NCBI GenBank assembly: GCA_028275925.1
Contig: JAPWTS010000003.1
Coordinates: 1 to 64,000 of the forward strand
Direction of reading: 5' to 3'
DNA: 64,000 bases
DNA from: Thermofilales archaeon
Lineage (GTDB): Archaea; Thermoproteota; Thermoprotei; Thermofilales; Thermofilaceae
The notes beneath the pieces are model-generated. The model was not told where the DNA came from. It ran no database searches and saw only the letters and a program-made list of their open reading frames with translations. This document shows positions 8,131-15,787 of the stretch, in pieces. The position numbers and the translations under genes were made by a program. How positions within the stretch are numbered: the stretch's first letter is position 1; each line of letters begins with the position of its first letter.

Positions 8131-8721
8131 CTACCTCGCTGAGAGAGCTATCCTTTCTATCTCCTCCTTCCTCCTCAGCGCGTAACTGGAGGGGTCGCCG
8201 TAGGCCGCCGCTACTATTTCGTCCGCCAGGCACTCCTCGATGGGCTTAGGGTTGTTAAACGCCGCTAGGCGCGCCCCTTCGCATATGAAACGCAGCGCCA
8301 AGTCCACCCTCCTCTGAGGCGAAACGTCCACCGAAACGTAGTAGAGAATGCCGCCGTAGATCACGCGCGTCACCTCCTCCCTAGGCGAGGCGTTCTCTAT
8401 CGCCCAGACCAGAACCTGCACAGGGTTCTGACCGGTTTTCAGCTCCACGAGCTCGAACGCTCTCTTAACGATGTTTGTCGCCAGGAACTTCTTCCCAGCG
8501 TTTCTGCCGGGCCGCATAAGCTGGTTTATGAGCCTCTCCACGATGGGGACTTTCGCTTTGAGGAAACGAGCCTTCGCGTGCCTACCCTCCGTGTGCGGCA
8601 CGAGCACCGGCTTTAGGCATATGTACGGCTCTAAGCTTCTGTCGCGCACTTTTACCTCGCTCAAATCCCACTTGCCGAACAGGAGTACGCGCTTTCCGTC
8701 GAGCGTCGTCAGCTCGCTCAC
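8131..8721 (-). CDS. rps7: 30S ribosomal protein S7
   Basis: S7 nucleates the head of the small subunit and touches tRNA at the E site. The archaeal form is clear: [59 protein letters not shown] and the C-terminal [14 protein letters not shown]. Length is 196. The start is GTG 8721, about 30 nt after TATA AGTTAAAAG. It stands alone here rather than in a str-like operon. The right end of IS element 1 lies 10 bp past its stop codon, in convergent orientation. Confidence 0.95.
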   Translation of the reverse strand: MSELTTLDGKRVLLFGKWDLSEVKVRDRSLEPYICLKPVLVPHTEGRHAKARFLKAKVPIVERLINQLMRPGRNAGKKFLATNIVKRAFELVELKTGQNPVQVLVWAIENASPREEVTRVIYGGILYYVSVDVSPQRRVDLALRFICEGARLAAFNNPKPIEECLADEIVAAAYGDPSSYALRRKEEIERIALSAR

Positions 8722-8902
8722 CGCAAGCCCCAGTGGCGCCGCCGACCCCCTCTTTTAACTCTTACGCGCAGCCGCGCCCCGCCAGCGATGCGAAAACAGC
8801 AGGCGAAACGCTACGACCGCGCGCATCGCTCAGTCCTAAGCTAAGATGCATTGGCAAGCTCGGCGCGCTAAACCTTTAAATATGAGGGCGCTTGGGCACC
8901 GC

Positions 8903-8994
8903 GGGCCCGTGGTCTAGCGGCTAGGACGCCCGCCTGACGCGCGGGAGAGGGGCACGCCCCACCGAGGCCCCGGGTTCGAATCCCGGCGGGCCCA
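8903..8994 (+). tRNA. tRNA-Val(GAC) with a variable-loop intron
   Basis: Acceptor stem GGGCCCG/CGGGCCC, D arm GTCT/GGAC, anticodon stem CCCGC/GCGGG with loop CUGACGC (anticodon GAC), and T arm CCGGG-ttcgaat-CCCGG all form. CCA is encoded at 8995-8997. Between the anticodon stem and the T stem lie 24 nt (8946-8969) instead of about 5, and they contain a GGGG-cacg-CCCC hairpin. That points to an intron of about 19 nt in the variable region, a non-canonical site known in Thermoproteales. A strong TATA box (ACCTTTAAATATG) lies about 26 nt upstream. Confidence 0.88.
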
Positions 8995-9045
8995 CCAGCT
9001 TTCTCGTGCGCGACAAAAAGTTAAAGAAGGGTAAAACGCGGGTGC

Positions 9046-9105
9046 TCCCGGATGAAGACCCTGACCTGCTCTGAGAGATGATGTGATGCACCTCAACTGA
9101 CGCCC
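9046..9105 (+). ncRNA. Candidate C/D box sRNA 1
   Basis: The order of boxes fits an archaeal C/D guide RNA: C-like GGATGA (9050-9055), a guide of 15 nt, D' CTGA (9071-9074), 4-nt spacer, C' TGATGT (9079-9084), a guide of 12 nt, and D CTGA (9097-9100). The length is about 55-60 nt. The box CAAAAAGTTAAA (9014-9025) lies about 26 nt before the C box. The same promoter string precedes the second candidate at 15513. The C and C' boxes each differ from TGATGA by one base. Targets are not assigned. Confidence 0.55.
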
Positions 9106-9136
9106 TCCGCTTCCCAGCTTTTCGAGCTGTATAAGG

Positions 9137-9161
9137 ATGGGAGAAGCAAATAAAAAATAAA
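9137..9161 (-). terminator. T-rich terminator of dnaG
   Basis: Right after the dnaG stop codon the minus strand reads TTTAATTTATTTTTTATTTG, a run of T-rich blocks in an otherwise GC-rich area. Archaeal polymerases terminate at such oligo-T tracts without a hairpin. A similar tract follows porB. Confidence 0.6.
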
Positions 9162-10355
9162 TTAAATGAAATCGTCGAAAAGTTTCACGTCGAGGTTGTC
9201 TGGAAGTCGCACCACGTCGCCCATTCGAGCGCCTATCAGCATCTTAACGCTCTTGGAGGACGCTGCGTCGACCAATCTTTGGGTGACCACGCCATCGAAC
9301 ACGACGTAGGTTACCCCCTCCGTCCCCTCCAGCGCGTTCACAAGGTCCCTCACCGCCACCCGCTTGATGGGCTTCCATTCCTGATCGTAGAGTACGGCTT
9401 CCAGCGTTCCCCTCAACCCTTTGATCTCATCTACTACGTGCTGGGGCACTTGCGGCGCGGTTGGCGGGGGTGGTGCTGCCTCGACCTTCTCGGTTGGCAC
9501 ACCAGCTTCTTCGGTCACCCGTGCAGCCGCCTTCAGCTGCTCTAGGAACTCCTTCGCTTCCACCTTGTTCTTCAGCGCTTTAGCTATCTCCTTACCCGTT
9601 AGCTCCTCCACCTCTCTGCCGGGCGGAGCTCTAGCCACGTAGTCGATCTTCATCGCGTTTAAGACGTTTCTGGCTATAAGCTCGCCCCCTCTATCCCCGT
9701 CGACGAAGAGTATCGTTTTCTTCCGGCTGGCTAGCTCGACGAGGCTTTTAGGTATAGTCGCCCCCTCCAGCGCGATGACGTTCTTATACCCGTGCTTCAG
9801 GAGGTTTACGACGTCCGCTCTACCCTCAACTATTATTATCGTATCGGCCTGCTCGACCTCGGGGCCGGCTGGGAGCTTCTCCGGACCATAGTAGACCAGC
9901 TCCGCCACCTTCAAAGACTCCATGATCTCATCAACCAGCTCCTTGGTTTCGGGAACCTCCTCCTCCATCCTTTGCAGTAGCTCTTTAGCCCTCTCGACTA
10001 TCCGCTTGCGCTTCTCCGCTCTAACGTCTTCGATGCGCACCACCTCGATTTTTGCCGGGTAGGGGCCGACGCGGTCGACGGTTTCCAACGCGGCAGCGAT
10101 GAGCGCGGTTTCGACCCTCCCAAGGTTTGACGGGACCTTGATGACGCCCTTCATTTTGCCGTCGCTCTTGCCGACGTTAACTTCAATCCTACCTATCCTC
10201 CCGTTGTTCTGAAGCTCGCGGAGGTCCAGTTCCGCGCCCAGCAACCCCTCGGTTTGTCCGAAGAGCGCTCCTATGATGTCGGATTTGTCAACTATGCCGT
10301 CGACCTCTATCCTAGCGTGTATCACGTACTTCGCGTTAACGGGTAAGCCGCCCAT
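9162..10355 (-). CDS. dnaG: Archaeal DnaG-type primase / exosome-associated protein
   Basis: Archaeal DnaG has a Toprim domain; it can act as a primase in vitro and binds the RNA exosome. The N-terminal part KYVIHARIEVDGIVDKSDIIGALFGQTEGLL is characteristic. The Toprim core shows IIIVEGRADVVNLLKHG (catalytic Glu), VIALEGATIPKSL and TILFVDGDRGGE (acidic DGD). A variable linker rich in Pro and Val follows, then a conserved C-terminal domain ending KLFDDFI. ATG 10355 lies in a G-rich context; GTG 10364 is also possible. Length about 397 is in the family range. Confidence 0.92.
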   Translation of the reverse strand: MGGLPVNAKYVIHARIEVDGIVDKSDIIGALFGQTEGLLGAELDLRELQNNGRIGRIEVNVGKSDGKMKGVIKVPSNLGRVETALIAAALETVDRVGPYPAKIEVVRIEDVRAEKRKRIVERAKELLQRMEEEVPETKELVDEIMESLKVAELVYYGPEKLPAGPEVEQADTIIIVEGRADVVNLLKHGYKNVIALEGATIPKSLVELASRKKTILFVDGDRGGELIARNVLNAMKIDYVARAPPGREVEELTGKEIAKALKNKVEAKEFLEQLKAAARVTEEAGVPTEKVEAAPPPPTAPQVPQHVVDEIKGLRGTLEAVLYDQEWKPIKRVAVRDLVNALEGTEGVTYVVFDGVVTQRLVDAASSKSVKMLIGARMGDVVRLPDNLDVKLFDDFI

Positions 10356-10441
10356 ACCCCTCACCCCCTATGGTTCCGCAGTAAGCCTGCAAACATGATG
10401 CTCGGCTTCCCCATCAACGGTTCGATGAAGCCTTGAAAAGG

Positions 10442-10620
10442 TTATCGCGCGCTGTGTCGCTTCAGCGAACGCCCGCGCGTTTCAACGCCGGAGGGAGAGG
10501 TAGCGCGGCTGCGGGAAAGAGCCCGCAGCCTGTAGCCGCCCGTAACACGCAGCTTCATCGCTCGGCGGTACAACGCCATAAGCTCGCTGCGCTCTCTGCG
10601 GGCGGCGGTTGGAAGCTCGC
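10442..10620 (-). other. Unassigned transcript: small basic ORF or structured RNA
   Basis: The 370 bp between dnaG and the second tfb hold no recognised gene. On the minus strand a TATA-like ACTATAAAGGG (about 10638-10648) is shared back to back with the tfb promoter. Downstream of it an ORF from ATG 10579 to 10442 would give a basic peptide of 45 residues without known motifs. The same stretch has a perfect 9-bp hairpin GGCTGCGGG/CCCGCAGCC at about 10507-10531. A structured RNA is as likely as a peptide. I looked for RNase P and SRP RNA signatures and saw none. Confidence 0.3.
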
Positions 10621-10636
10621 GCCCAAGTTTTTCAAG

Positions 10637-10650
10637 CTTACGCACCCTTT
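10637..10650 (+). promoter_or_regulatory. TATA box of the second tfb-like gene
   Basis: CCTTTATAGTTTTT is a good archaeal box A. It predicts a transcript start near 10672 and so a leader of about 50 nt before ATG 10726, longer than for most genes in this window. Confidence 0.5.
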
Positions 10651-10725
10651 ATAGTTTTTCCCTCGGGGGACCCTCCCCCCTCGCGCCCGTCGCTCTATTA
10701 CCGGGTTCGGCGAGCATGGGGGACG

Positions 10726-11475
10726 ATGGCTGAAACCTGCCCTGAGTGCGGTAGCCAGCTCGTAGAGCGCGGCGGTCTCCTAGTTTGCACCAGTTGCGGC
10801 TTAGTTGCCGGGCCGGTCTACGAGAGCGGCTTTGAGCGGGAGAACGAACCTATCGGCTTCGTTCGCCTCGCCTTTTTCCGCGACGCAGCGCGCGAAGCGC
10901 TGGAAGCTCTAGCGGTGAAACTGGGGATCCCGGTGGACGCTGCGCTGGAGCTCTACAAGCGGTTAAGGAAGCACGCTGGGGCGGGCGAAGCTGCGGCGAT
11001 CGCTCTCTTCGCGACCGCGAAGCGCAGCGGCGCCTACATTTCCCTAGCGAGAGCGTGCGAGCTGCTTTCGCGCTGCGGCGTGAAGGTGAGCCGGAGACGC
11101 GCGTTCAGGATCCTGCTGACGTGCGCCCCTCTCGTGAGGGCCAGCTCTGAGGAGGCGCTCGAAGTTTACGCGCACAAGCTCGACCTCCCCGAGAGCTTGA
11201 AGCGCAAAGCGCTCGCAATCCTGAGGGAAGTGCGGCCCTACGCCGGCGGCCGCGACCCCTACCTCGTCGCCCTCGCAGCCATCTACTTGGCTTCAGGAGC
11301 CTTCACCATTTACGGGCTGGCGAAAGCCGCGGGGAGGTCGCCCGGCAGGCTGCACGACAACATCAGGTTTTTGCAAGCGATTTTAGCTAGGAAAGTGGTG
11401 CGGCCGCCGGGATTCGAACCCGGGTCCTCCGGCGCGGAGGGCCTGCGCGCGCCCCTCGGGCGCACGGCGCCCTAG
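10726..11475 (+). CDS. TFB-like transcription initiation factor, second copy
   Basis: The zinc ribbon CPECGSQLVERGGLLVCTSCG is followed by a very short linker and two cyclin-type repeats (AALELYKRLRKHAG...AKRSGAYISLARACELLSRCG, and LEVYAHKLDLPESL...YLVALAAIYLASGAFTIYGLAKAAGRS). The recognition-type helix of repeat 2 is present. It lacks much of the B-finger and linker of a canonical TFB (about 250 against 300 residues). ATG 10726 directly precedes the zinc ribbon. From about residue 225 the frame runs antisense through the tRNA-Gly gene (VRPPGFEPGSSG...), so the tail is tRNA-derived and the native C-terminus was probably lost. Confidence 0.72.
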   Translation: MAETCPECGSQLVERGGLLVCTSCGLVAGPVYESGFERENEPIGFVRLAFFRDAAREALEALAVKLGIPVDAALELYKRLRKHAGAGEAAAIALFATAKRSGAYISLARACELLSRCGVKVSRRRAFRILLTCAPLVRASSEEALEVYAHKLDLPESLKRKALAILREVRPYAGGRDPYLVALAAIYLASGAFTIYGLAKAAGRSPGRLHDNIRFLQAILARKVVRPPGFEPGSSGAEGLRAPLGRTAP

Positions 11476-11496
11476 TCCAGACTAGGCGACGGCCGC
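11399..11496 (-). tRNA. tRNA-Gly(UCC) with an anticodon-stem intron
   Basis: On the minus strand the acceptor is GCGGCCG/CGGCCGC and the T arm CCGGG-ttcgaat-CCCGG; CCA is encoded at 11396-11398. The anticodon stem is interrupted after CCG. The 22-nt segment 11443-11464 folds on itself (TGCGCCC-gag-GGGCGC) and its removal joins CCG to GC, giving stem CCGGC/GCCGG and loop CCUCCGC with anticodon UCC. This puts the intron between positions 29 and 30. Position 33 then reads C instead of the universal U, as in the second Gly gene. The gene lies antisense to the tail of the tfb-like ORF. Confidence 0.85.
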
Positions 11497-11662
11497 TAAG
11501 AAGCCGGATCGCAGGGGGCTAAAGATTTTACTGCGCGTGGGGTAGGGCTACGCTAACCGTCTCTTTTATTTTTCGTTCATAACATTACCGGTGGTGATCG
11601 GTCTTAACGCTCGCGCAGGCCACGCGAGAGCTTTAAAAGGGGGCGCACGCATACGCGGGTGG

Positions 11663-12100
11663 ATGCAGAAAGTACGCATTTACAAGCCGCCGACGGGCGT
11701 CGCGCTGATGGAGGTTAGGAAGGACCGATCCGTGGTGCTCGTAGACCTTCAGGTGGTTGGCGTTAAGGTCCTTAGGCGCGCGGATCCTCGCAGGTACCTC
11801 AGGCAATACGAGGTAGCGCTCTCGACCCTCAAAGCTCTGGGTTTACAGCCTCCAAAGCCGGAGGGGGAGGAGAGGCTGGTGCTCAAGTACAGGGGGCGGT
11901 TGATCCTAGCAACGCTGATACGCGAAGGCGGCGGCCCTCTCGTGCGGTACGTAATTTTTATCGCTTTCTCGCCGGGCGTGCTAGCGAAGCTTGCGAGGAG
12001 GCTCGAGTCCAACGGCTGGAGGAGGGCGGCGATGCTGGAGCTGAAACCCGTGCGCAGCGCGCACCACGCACGTCACTCCGCCTCCAATACCGGTCCCTAA
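11663..12100 (+). CDS. Hypothetical protein
   Basis: I do not recognise this 145-residue protein. It is basic, alternates beta strands and helices (VALMEVRKDRSVVLVDLQVVGVKVL, RLVLKYRGRLILATLI, VRYVIFIAFSPGVLAKLARRL) and ends in a His/Ser-rich tail. It has no signal peptide or membrane segment. ATG 11663 lies 26 nt after TATA GCTTTAAAAGG (11629-11640), which rules out the longer frame from 11591. It is convergent with the methyltransferase gene. Confidence 0.6.
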   Translation: MQKVRIYKPPTGVALMEVRKDRSVVLVDLQVVGVKVLRRADPRRYLRQYEVALSTLKALGLQPPKPEGEERLVLKYRGRLILATLIREGGGPLVRYVIFIAFSPGVLAKLARRLESNGWRRAAMLELKPVRSAHHARHSASNTGP

Positions 12101-12115
12101 CGACCCTAGCGCGCG

Positions 12116-12985
12116 CTACACCGCTTCAGCCAGGAGCCCGTACCCCTTCACGACCTTCAGAATGCGGAAGCCGGCCGCGCGAAGCCTGGCGGCGACACCC
12201 GCTTGGATGTCGAGCCCACGGTGCTTACCCGGCCAACCGGTGTAGTGGTACAGCCTCGCCCCCTTCCTGAGAACCCTGCGCAGCCTCCTGTAGAACTCCA
12301 AGCTGTAGAGCTCGCCAGCTAGGCTGAACCTGGGGGGGTCGTGGATGGCGGCGTCGAAAAACCCCTCGGGTAGATCCTCGACGACCTCGAAAGCGTCGCC
12401 CAGCAGCAGCGTCACGCGCGGGCTGGAAAGCCCCCTGCTCCAAGGGTTGAACTCGGCGATCTCCAGCACAGCCGGATCCTTCTCGATGCTTACGACTTCC
12501 GCGCCGCGCTCGACGGCGTTTATCGCCGTGTACCCCAGGCCGGTGCACACGTCGAGCACGAGCTCCCCCTTACTCGGGTTCACGAGCTCGACTTTCCTCT
12601 TCGCGTCGCTCCACGGATCGGTCCCGACGATATTGTGCATGTGGATGCCCGATATCTCGAGCGTCGGCGCGAGACCCTCGCCAACGCACCGTAGCTTGTA
12701 GTAGCGACCACCCCTGTAGAAGGCCACTTTGAAGCCAGGACCCTCCCCATCAAAGAAGAAAACCGCGTCCCCCTCAACCGCCCTCTCCAGCTCACTAACG
12801 CGCAGCCTCACGGAGCCTACGACGAGCGTGTCGCCCTCCACCGCGACATCCAGGCTCTCCCTGCCCAAGTTCACGAGCGCGCGCCCTCCGCCCCGCTTCG
12901 CCAGCTCCAGGAGGAGGCGCGCCTCGTAAGGGCTAAGCGTGAGGCCACGTTTCGGACAAAAAACAACTATTTGCCAAGCCCTCAC
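12116..12985 (-). CDS. Predicted archaeal SAM-dependent methyltransferase (COG2521-like)
   Basis: A class I methyltransferase domain occupies the C-terminal half: SAM motif I VLDVCTGLGYTAINA, acidic motif II VVSIEKDP, and a catalytic-type DPP in AAIHDPPRFSLAGELYS. The N-terminal 110 residues form an extra domain (SPYEARLLLELAKRGGGRALVNLG). The DPP motif is typical of N-methylation of nucleic acid bases, but the substrate of this archaeal family is not known to me. It is followed upstream by the HTH and KaiC genes on the same strand, with only 1-2 nt between genes, so the three probably form one operon. Confidence 0.75.
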   Translation of the reverse strand: MRAWQIVVFCPKRGLTLSPYEARLLLELAKRGGGRALVNLGRESLDVAVEGDTLVVGSVRLRVSELERAVEGDAVFFFDGEGPGFKVAFYRGGRYYKLRCVGEGLAPTLEISGIHMHNIVGTDPWSDAKRKVELVNPSKGELVLDVCTGLGYTAINAVERGAEVVSIEKDPAVLEIAEFNPWSRGLSSPRVTLLLGDAFEVVEDLPEGFFDAAIHDPPRFSLAGELYSLEFYRRLRRVLRKGARLYHYTGWPGKHRGLDIQAGVAARLRAAGFRILKVVKGYGLLAEAV

Positions 12986-12986
12986 G

Positions 12987-13469
12987 CTACGAGAGGGCTT
13001 TCACAAGCTCTTCAGCCAGCGAGCGCGCCTTAGCCAGCTTCTCCTCTAACGCTCTCGCTCTCTCCTCGGCCTCCTTCAGCTTAGCTTCGAGCTCGGAAAC
13101 CTTCCTGGAGAGCTCGTCGGACCCTCTCACAAGCGCCGGCAACTCTATCTTCACGCCCTCGCTCGCGAAGCGCCTGTAGGTCTCCTCCACGAGCTTCGCC
13201 GCCTCGGTCTTCCCGGTCAAGTGCCTCCTGATGGTAGCCTCGCTGCGCCCGAGGTCTTCGGCAATCTGCTCCGCCGTCATCCCAGCTCTCGCCCTAGCGA
13301 AGGCTCCAGCCGCGACAGCGAGGCTGTCGATCCACGTGAGCCTTTCCGTGCTCTCCCTGATCTTCTGCAGCACGTCCTCGCGCAGCAGCGTGGCGATAAT
13401 GAGCGCGGTTTCGAGCTTGTGTATGTCGGCCCTCGAAAGCGGCTTGAGCGGTATTCCCTCCTCGCTCAT
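12987..13469 (-). CDS. HTH regulator with C-terminal coiled coil
   Basis: This 160-residue protein has a helix-turn-helix ([32 protein letters not shown]) followed by a coiled coil (residues about 115-158, [31 protein letters not shown]). It resembles archaeal KaiC-associated transcription regulators. The ATG at 13469 overlaps the kaiC stop codon in ATGA, which fixes the start and shows translational coupling. It probably works with the KaiC-like ATPase. The target is unknown; self-regulation of the operon is likely but inferred. Confidence 0.7.
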   Translation of the reverse strand: MSEEGIPLKPLSRADIHKLETALIIATLLREDVLQKIRESTERLTWIDSLAVAAGAFARARAGMTAEQIAEDLGRSEATIRRHLTGKTEAAKLVEETYRRFASEGVKIELPALVRGSDELSRKVSELEAKLKEAEERARALEEKLAKARSLAEELVKALS

Positions 13470-14275
13470 GCCTCCCCCTCCTCGTACGCGCGCCCGCGCC
13501 ACTTAAGAACCTTGTGGGGGTACACAATTATGCCCTTATCGGTGATCTCGAAAACGTGGCGCCTCATGCTGTGCGAGGTCCCCCTCATTTTCCACACGAT
13601 AAGGCTCCTCTTCAGCTCGCCTTCAACCTCATCGAGATCCAGCCTGATGATGCCGTCGGCGGCGTGCTCGACGCCCGGACCGCCGAACCCGCGTTCCCCC
13701 ACGCTGACCTGAGAGACGAGAATCGAGGTGCAACCTAACCCCGATAGCACCCTTTTCAGCATCATGACCACCGAGCGCGCCACAGCTGGCTTCGTGAGGT
13801 ACAGCGTCGTGACCGAGTCGATGACGACGCGCTGCGCCTTCAAGTCCCTTATCGCCTCGCGTACAACGTCGATGAAGGAGGGGACGTCGTCTACGGTTTT
13901 CACAACGTACTTCTCCCTTTTCGCGTACTCACCTATCCCTCCGGTGAACGCGTCAACTATCGCGAAAAGGCCCTCGCTCTCGTACTTCCTCACATCCCAA
14001 CCGAAGTTCATCATGTTCGCGATTATCTGCGCCGGGTGCTCCTCGAGCGCCACCAGAACACCGGGCTCCCCTTTGGTCAAACCGTAGTACAGGAACTGCT
14101 GCCCGAAAATGCTCTTCCCCGTTCCCGGCCCTCCCGAGAGGAGAACGACGTTCCGGGCCGGTATGCCGCCGTGGAGAATCTCATCCAACCCCGGTATCCC
14201 GGACTCGACCCTCCTCGTGCGCCTTTCCGGCCGCGCTGCTGCTTCCTCTTTGAAGCCGACCTCTTCCTCGCTCAC
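13466..14275 (-). CDS. KaiC/RadA-like ATPase
   Basis: This is a single-domain RecA-fold ATPase of the KaiC family. The N-terminal [21 protein letters not shown] leads into Walker [10 protein letters not shown], then VLVALEEHP, Walker [12 protein letters not shown], and [29 protein letters not shown]. Length 269 fits single-domain archaeal KaiC proteins, which act in signalling rather than a clock. GTG 14275 lies 26 nt after TATA CATATAAC. It is coupled to the HTH gene by a 4-nt overlap and is divergent from the M14-like gene. Confidence 0.85.
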   Translation of the reverse strand: MSEEEVGFKEEAAARPERRTRRVESGIPGLDEILHGGIPARNVVLLSGGPGTGKSIFGQQFLYYGLTKGEPGVLVALEEHPAQIIANMMNFGWDVRKYESEGLFAIVDAFTGGIGEYAKREKYVVKTVDDVPSFIDVVREAIRDLKAQRVVIDSVTTLYLTKPAVARSVVMMLKRVLSGLGCTSILVSQVSVGERGFGGPGVEHAADGIIRLDLDEVEGELKRSLIVWKMRGTSHSMRRHVFEITDKGIIVYPHKVLKWRGRAYEEGEA

Positions 14276-14358
14276 GCGCGGAAAGGGGGCTGGGCGTGTT
14301 ATATGGCTGTCGCCGCGCTACGGCGCGCTTATATAGAGCCCGCCCACAGCGTGGGGGC

Positions 14359-15375
14359 GTGAGCGGGTACAGCGAGTACCTAGACGCGGTAGACCTGCTG
14401 AAAAAGAGGTTCAAGGTGGCCGCATCCACCGAGGACTGGCTGGGACTCCCCCTAGTAATCTTCAGAGTGGGCGGCAACGAGGAGCCCCCCGCGCTGGTGA
14501 CAGCCGGCGCGGCTGGCGTGGAGGCAGCCGGCGTGTACGCGGCGTTGGAGCTCGTCCTCAAAGTCGACGTGGAACGCACCGTCTACGTGCTCCCTTCGCG
14601 CGATCCCACGGGCTTCCACGGAGCCTCTTACGTGCTGAGCAAGATGCTGGGCGAGGAGGTGCGCGTCGAAACTCCTTCCGACGCTAAAAAACTGCTGGCG
14701 AGCGCGGGAGCCGAGGTGCTGCTGGACACGAGCGACCTCTTCCTCGCTCTGTTCAAGGGAGTGGGGTTCGCGATCGGCTCGGCCGACGCGTACGATGCCA
14801 AGGCGCTGCTGGAGAAGGAGCTGATCTCGCGCGAGCTCGCGGACTCGCTCGACGGCACACGAATCCTACTCGCGGCTCAGCTTCCGCACGCGGAGGGGGT
14901 GGGAGGCCTAAACCGCCTCCTCACGTTAATCGTCAGGGATGGGAGAGTTCTTACATACGAAGACTTAGAGACGGAGAGCGTGCCAGAGGTAGAGTTCGTA
15001 AGGAGTTTCGTGGAGCGCGAGAACCTCGGGATGGTCGTAGACCTGCACGAGGACAAGAGGGCGCCGGCCTTCTTCGTCTCCCAGAGCGAGGAGCCGAGCA
15101 GCGGGGAGCTCACGATCCTGTACCTGGTGCTGGACCAGGTGAAGCAGTACGGCATGGACCTCGCCGACCGCGAGGCGATCGAGGCTTTAGGGTTAAAAGC
15201 CGTGAGCGATGGAGTAGGGTACCGGAAGGGGTTCTGCGGGTTGACCGACTACGCCTGCATGAAAGCCTACGCCTTCGCCTTCGTCACGCCTTTCGCCAAG
15301 CCGCTTGAAGCTCGCGTCCGAACACTAGGGGTTGCAGCGCTGTCCGCGCTCAACGCATTCGCAATAGCGTGCTAG
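14359..15375 (+). CDS. M14-like zinc carboxypeptidase/deacylase-fold protein, first His absent
   Basis: The pattern follows succinylglutamate desuccinylase/aspartoacylase-type M14 enzymes: a strand then TAGAAGVEAAG at the zinc site, VLPSRDPTGFHG at the substrate Arg, and MVVDLHEDKRAPAFFV at the third ligand. In active enzymes the first site reads HGxE. Here the His is Ala while the Glu remains, so activity may be lost or altered. GTG 14359 lies about 26 nt after TATA GCTTATATAG (14327-14336), so the mRNA is leaderless. Length 338. The substrate is unknown. Confidence 0.6.
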   Translation: MSGYSEYLDAVDLLKKRFKVAASTEDWLGLPLVIFRVGGNEEPPALVTAGAAGVEAAGVYAALELVLKVDVERTVYVLPSRDPTGFHGASYVLSKMLGEEVRVETPSDAKKLLASAGAEVLLDTSDLFLALFKGVGFAIGSADAYDAKALLEKELISRELADSLDGTRILLAAQLPHAEGVGGLNRLLTLIVRDGRVLTYEDLETESVPEVEFVRSFVERENLGMVVDLHEDKRAPAFFVSQSEEPSSGELTILYLVLDQVKQYGMDLADREAIEALGLKAVSDGVGYRKGFCGLTDYACMKAYAFAFVTPFAKPLEARVRTLGVAALSALNAFAIAC

Positions 15376-15512
15376 CGCGCCACACCGCCACCTCTTGCGC
15401 GAGGTTATCGAGCTCCCCCTCAGCACACCGGCGTAACCTGCCGCCCTACGGCGGGCGAGTTGCGCTCTGCGCGTGCTCCAAAAAGTTAAAAGCTCGCTCC
15501 GAGCACGTTCTC

Positions 15513-15576
15513 GCGGCTATGAAGACGTCCAGTGGGTGGCCTGAAGCGTTGATGAGGCGAGCAGCCTCTGAGCCGC
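15513..15576 (+). ncRNA. Candidate C/D box sRNA 2
   Basis: Boxes in order: C-like CTATGAA (15517-15523), guide of about 17 nt, D' CTGA (15541-15544), 5-nt spacer, C' TGATGA exact (15550-15555), guide of 12 nt (15556-15567), D CTGA (15568-15571). The box CAAAAAGTTAAA (about 15479-15490) is placed so that transcription would start at the C box. It lies just upstream of the zinc-ribbon gene. The spacing and the promoter match candidate 1 at 9046. Confidence 0.6.
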
Positions 15577-15595
15577 TCAGCTCGCGGGTGGTGCT

Positions 15596-15787
15596 GTGAC
15601 CAAGTGGGTGCTCGTGTGCGAGGTTTGCGGGAACGAGAGGATACTCGATGTGGGCTACAACTTGAGGGAGTTCCAGCGCGTGTACATCTACTGCAGGAGG
15701 TGCGGCGAGAATCGCGCGCACAAAGTTGTCGGAACGCTCGAGGAGCGGGGAGGTGCAGCGGCTCCGCCGGGCAGCGCTAAGGCTTGA
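15596..15787 (+). CDS. Small zinc-ribbon protein
   Basis: This 63-residue protein has two CxxC knuckles, CEVCGNE near the N-terminus and CRRCGENRAHKVV, spaced as in a zinc ribbon. It ends in a disordered Gly/Ala/Pro tail. Proteins like this bind nucleic acid or act in ribosome or polymerase complexes; I cannot name the family. The start is GTG 15596. No separate TATA box is evident between it and the C/D RNA candidate, so both may share one transcript. Its 3' end overlaps the convergent PRC-barrel gene by 11 bp. Confidence 0.6.
   Translation: MTKWVLVCEVCGNERILDVGYNLREFQRVYIYCRRCGENRAHKVVGTLEERGGAAAPPGSAKA

Noticed and set aside
11398-11497. Split or permuted tRNA in the Gly genes
   Set aside because: All parts are in normal order with a short self-pairing insert, so an intron is the simpler explanation.
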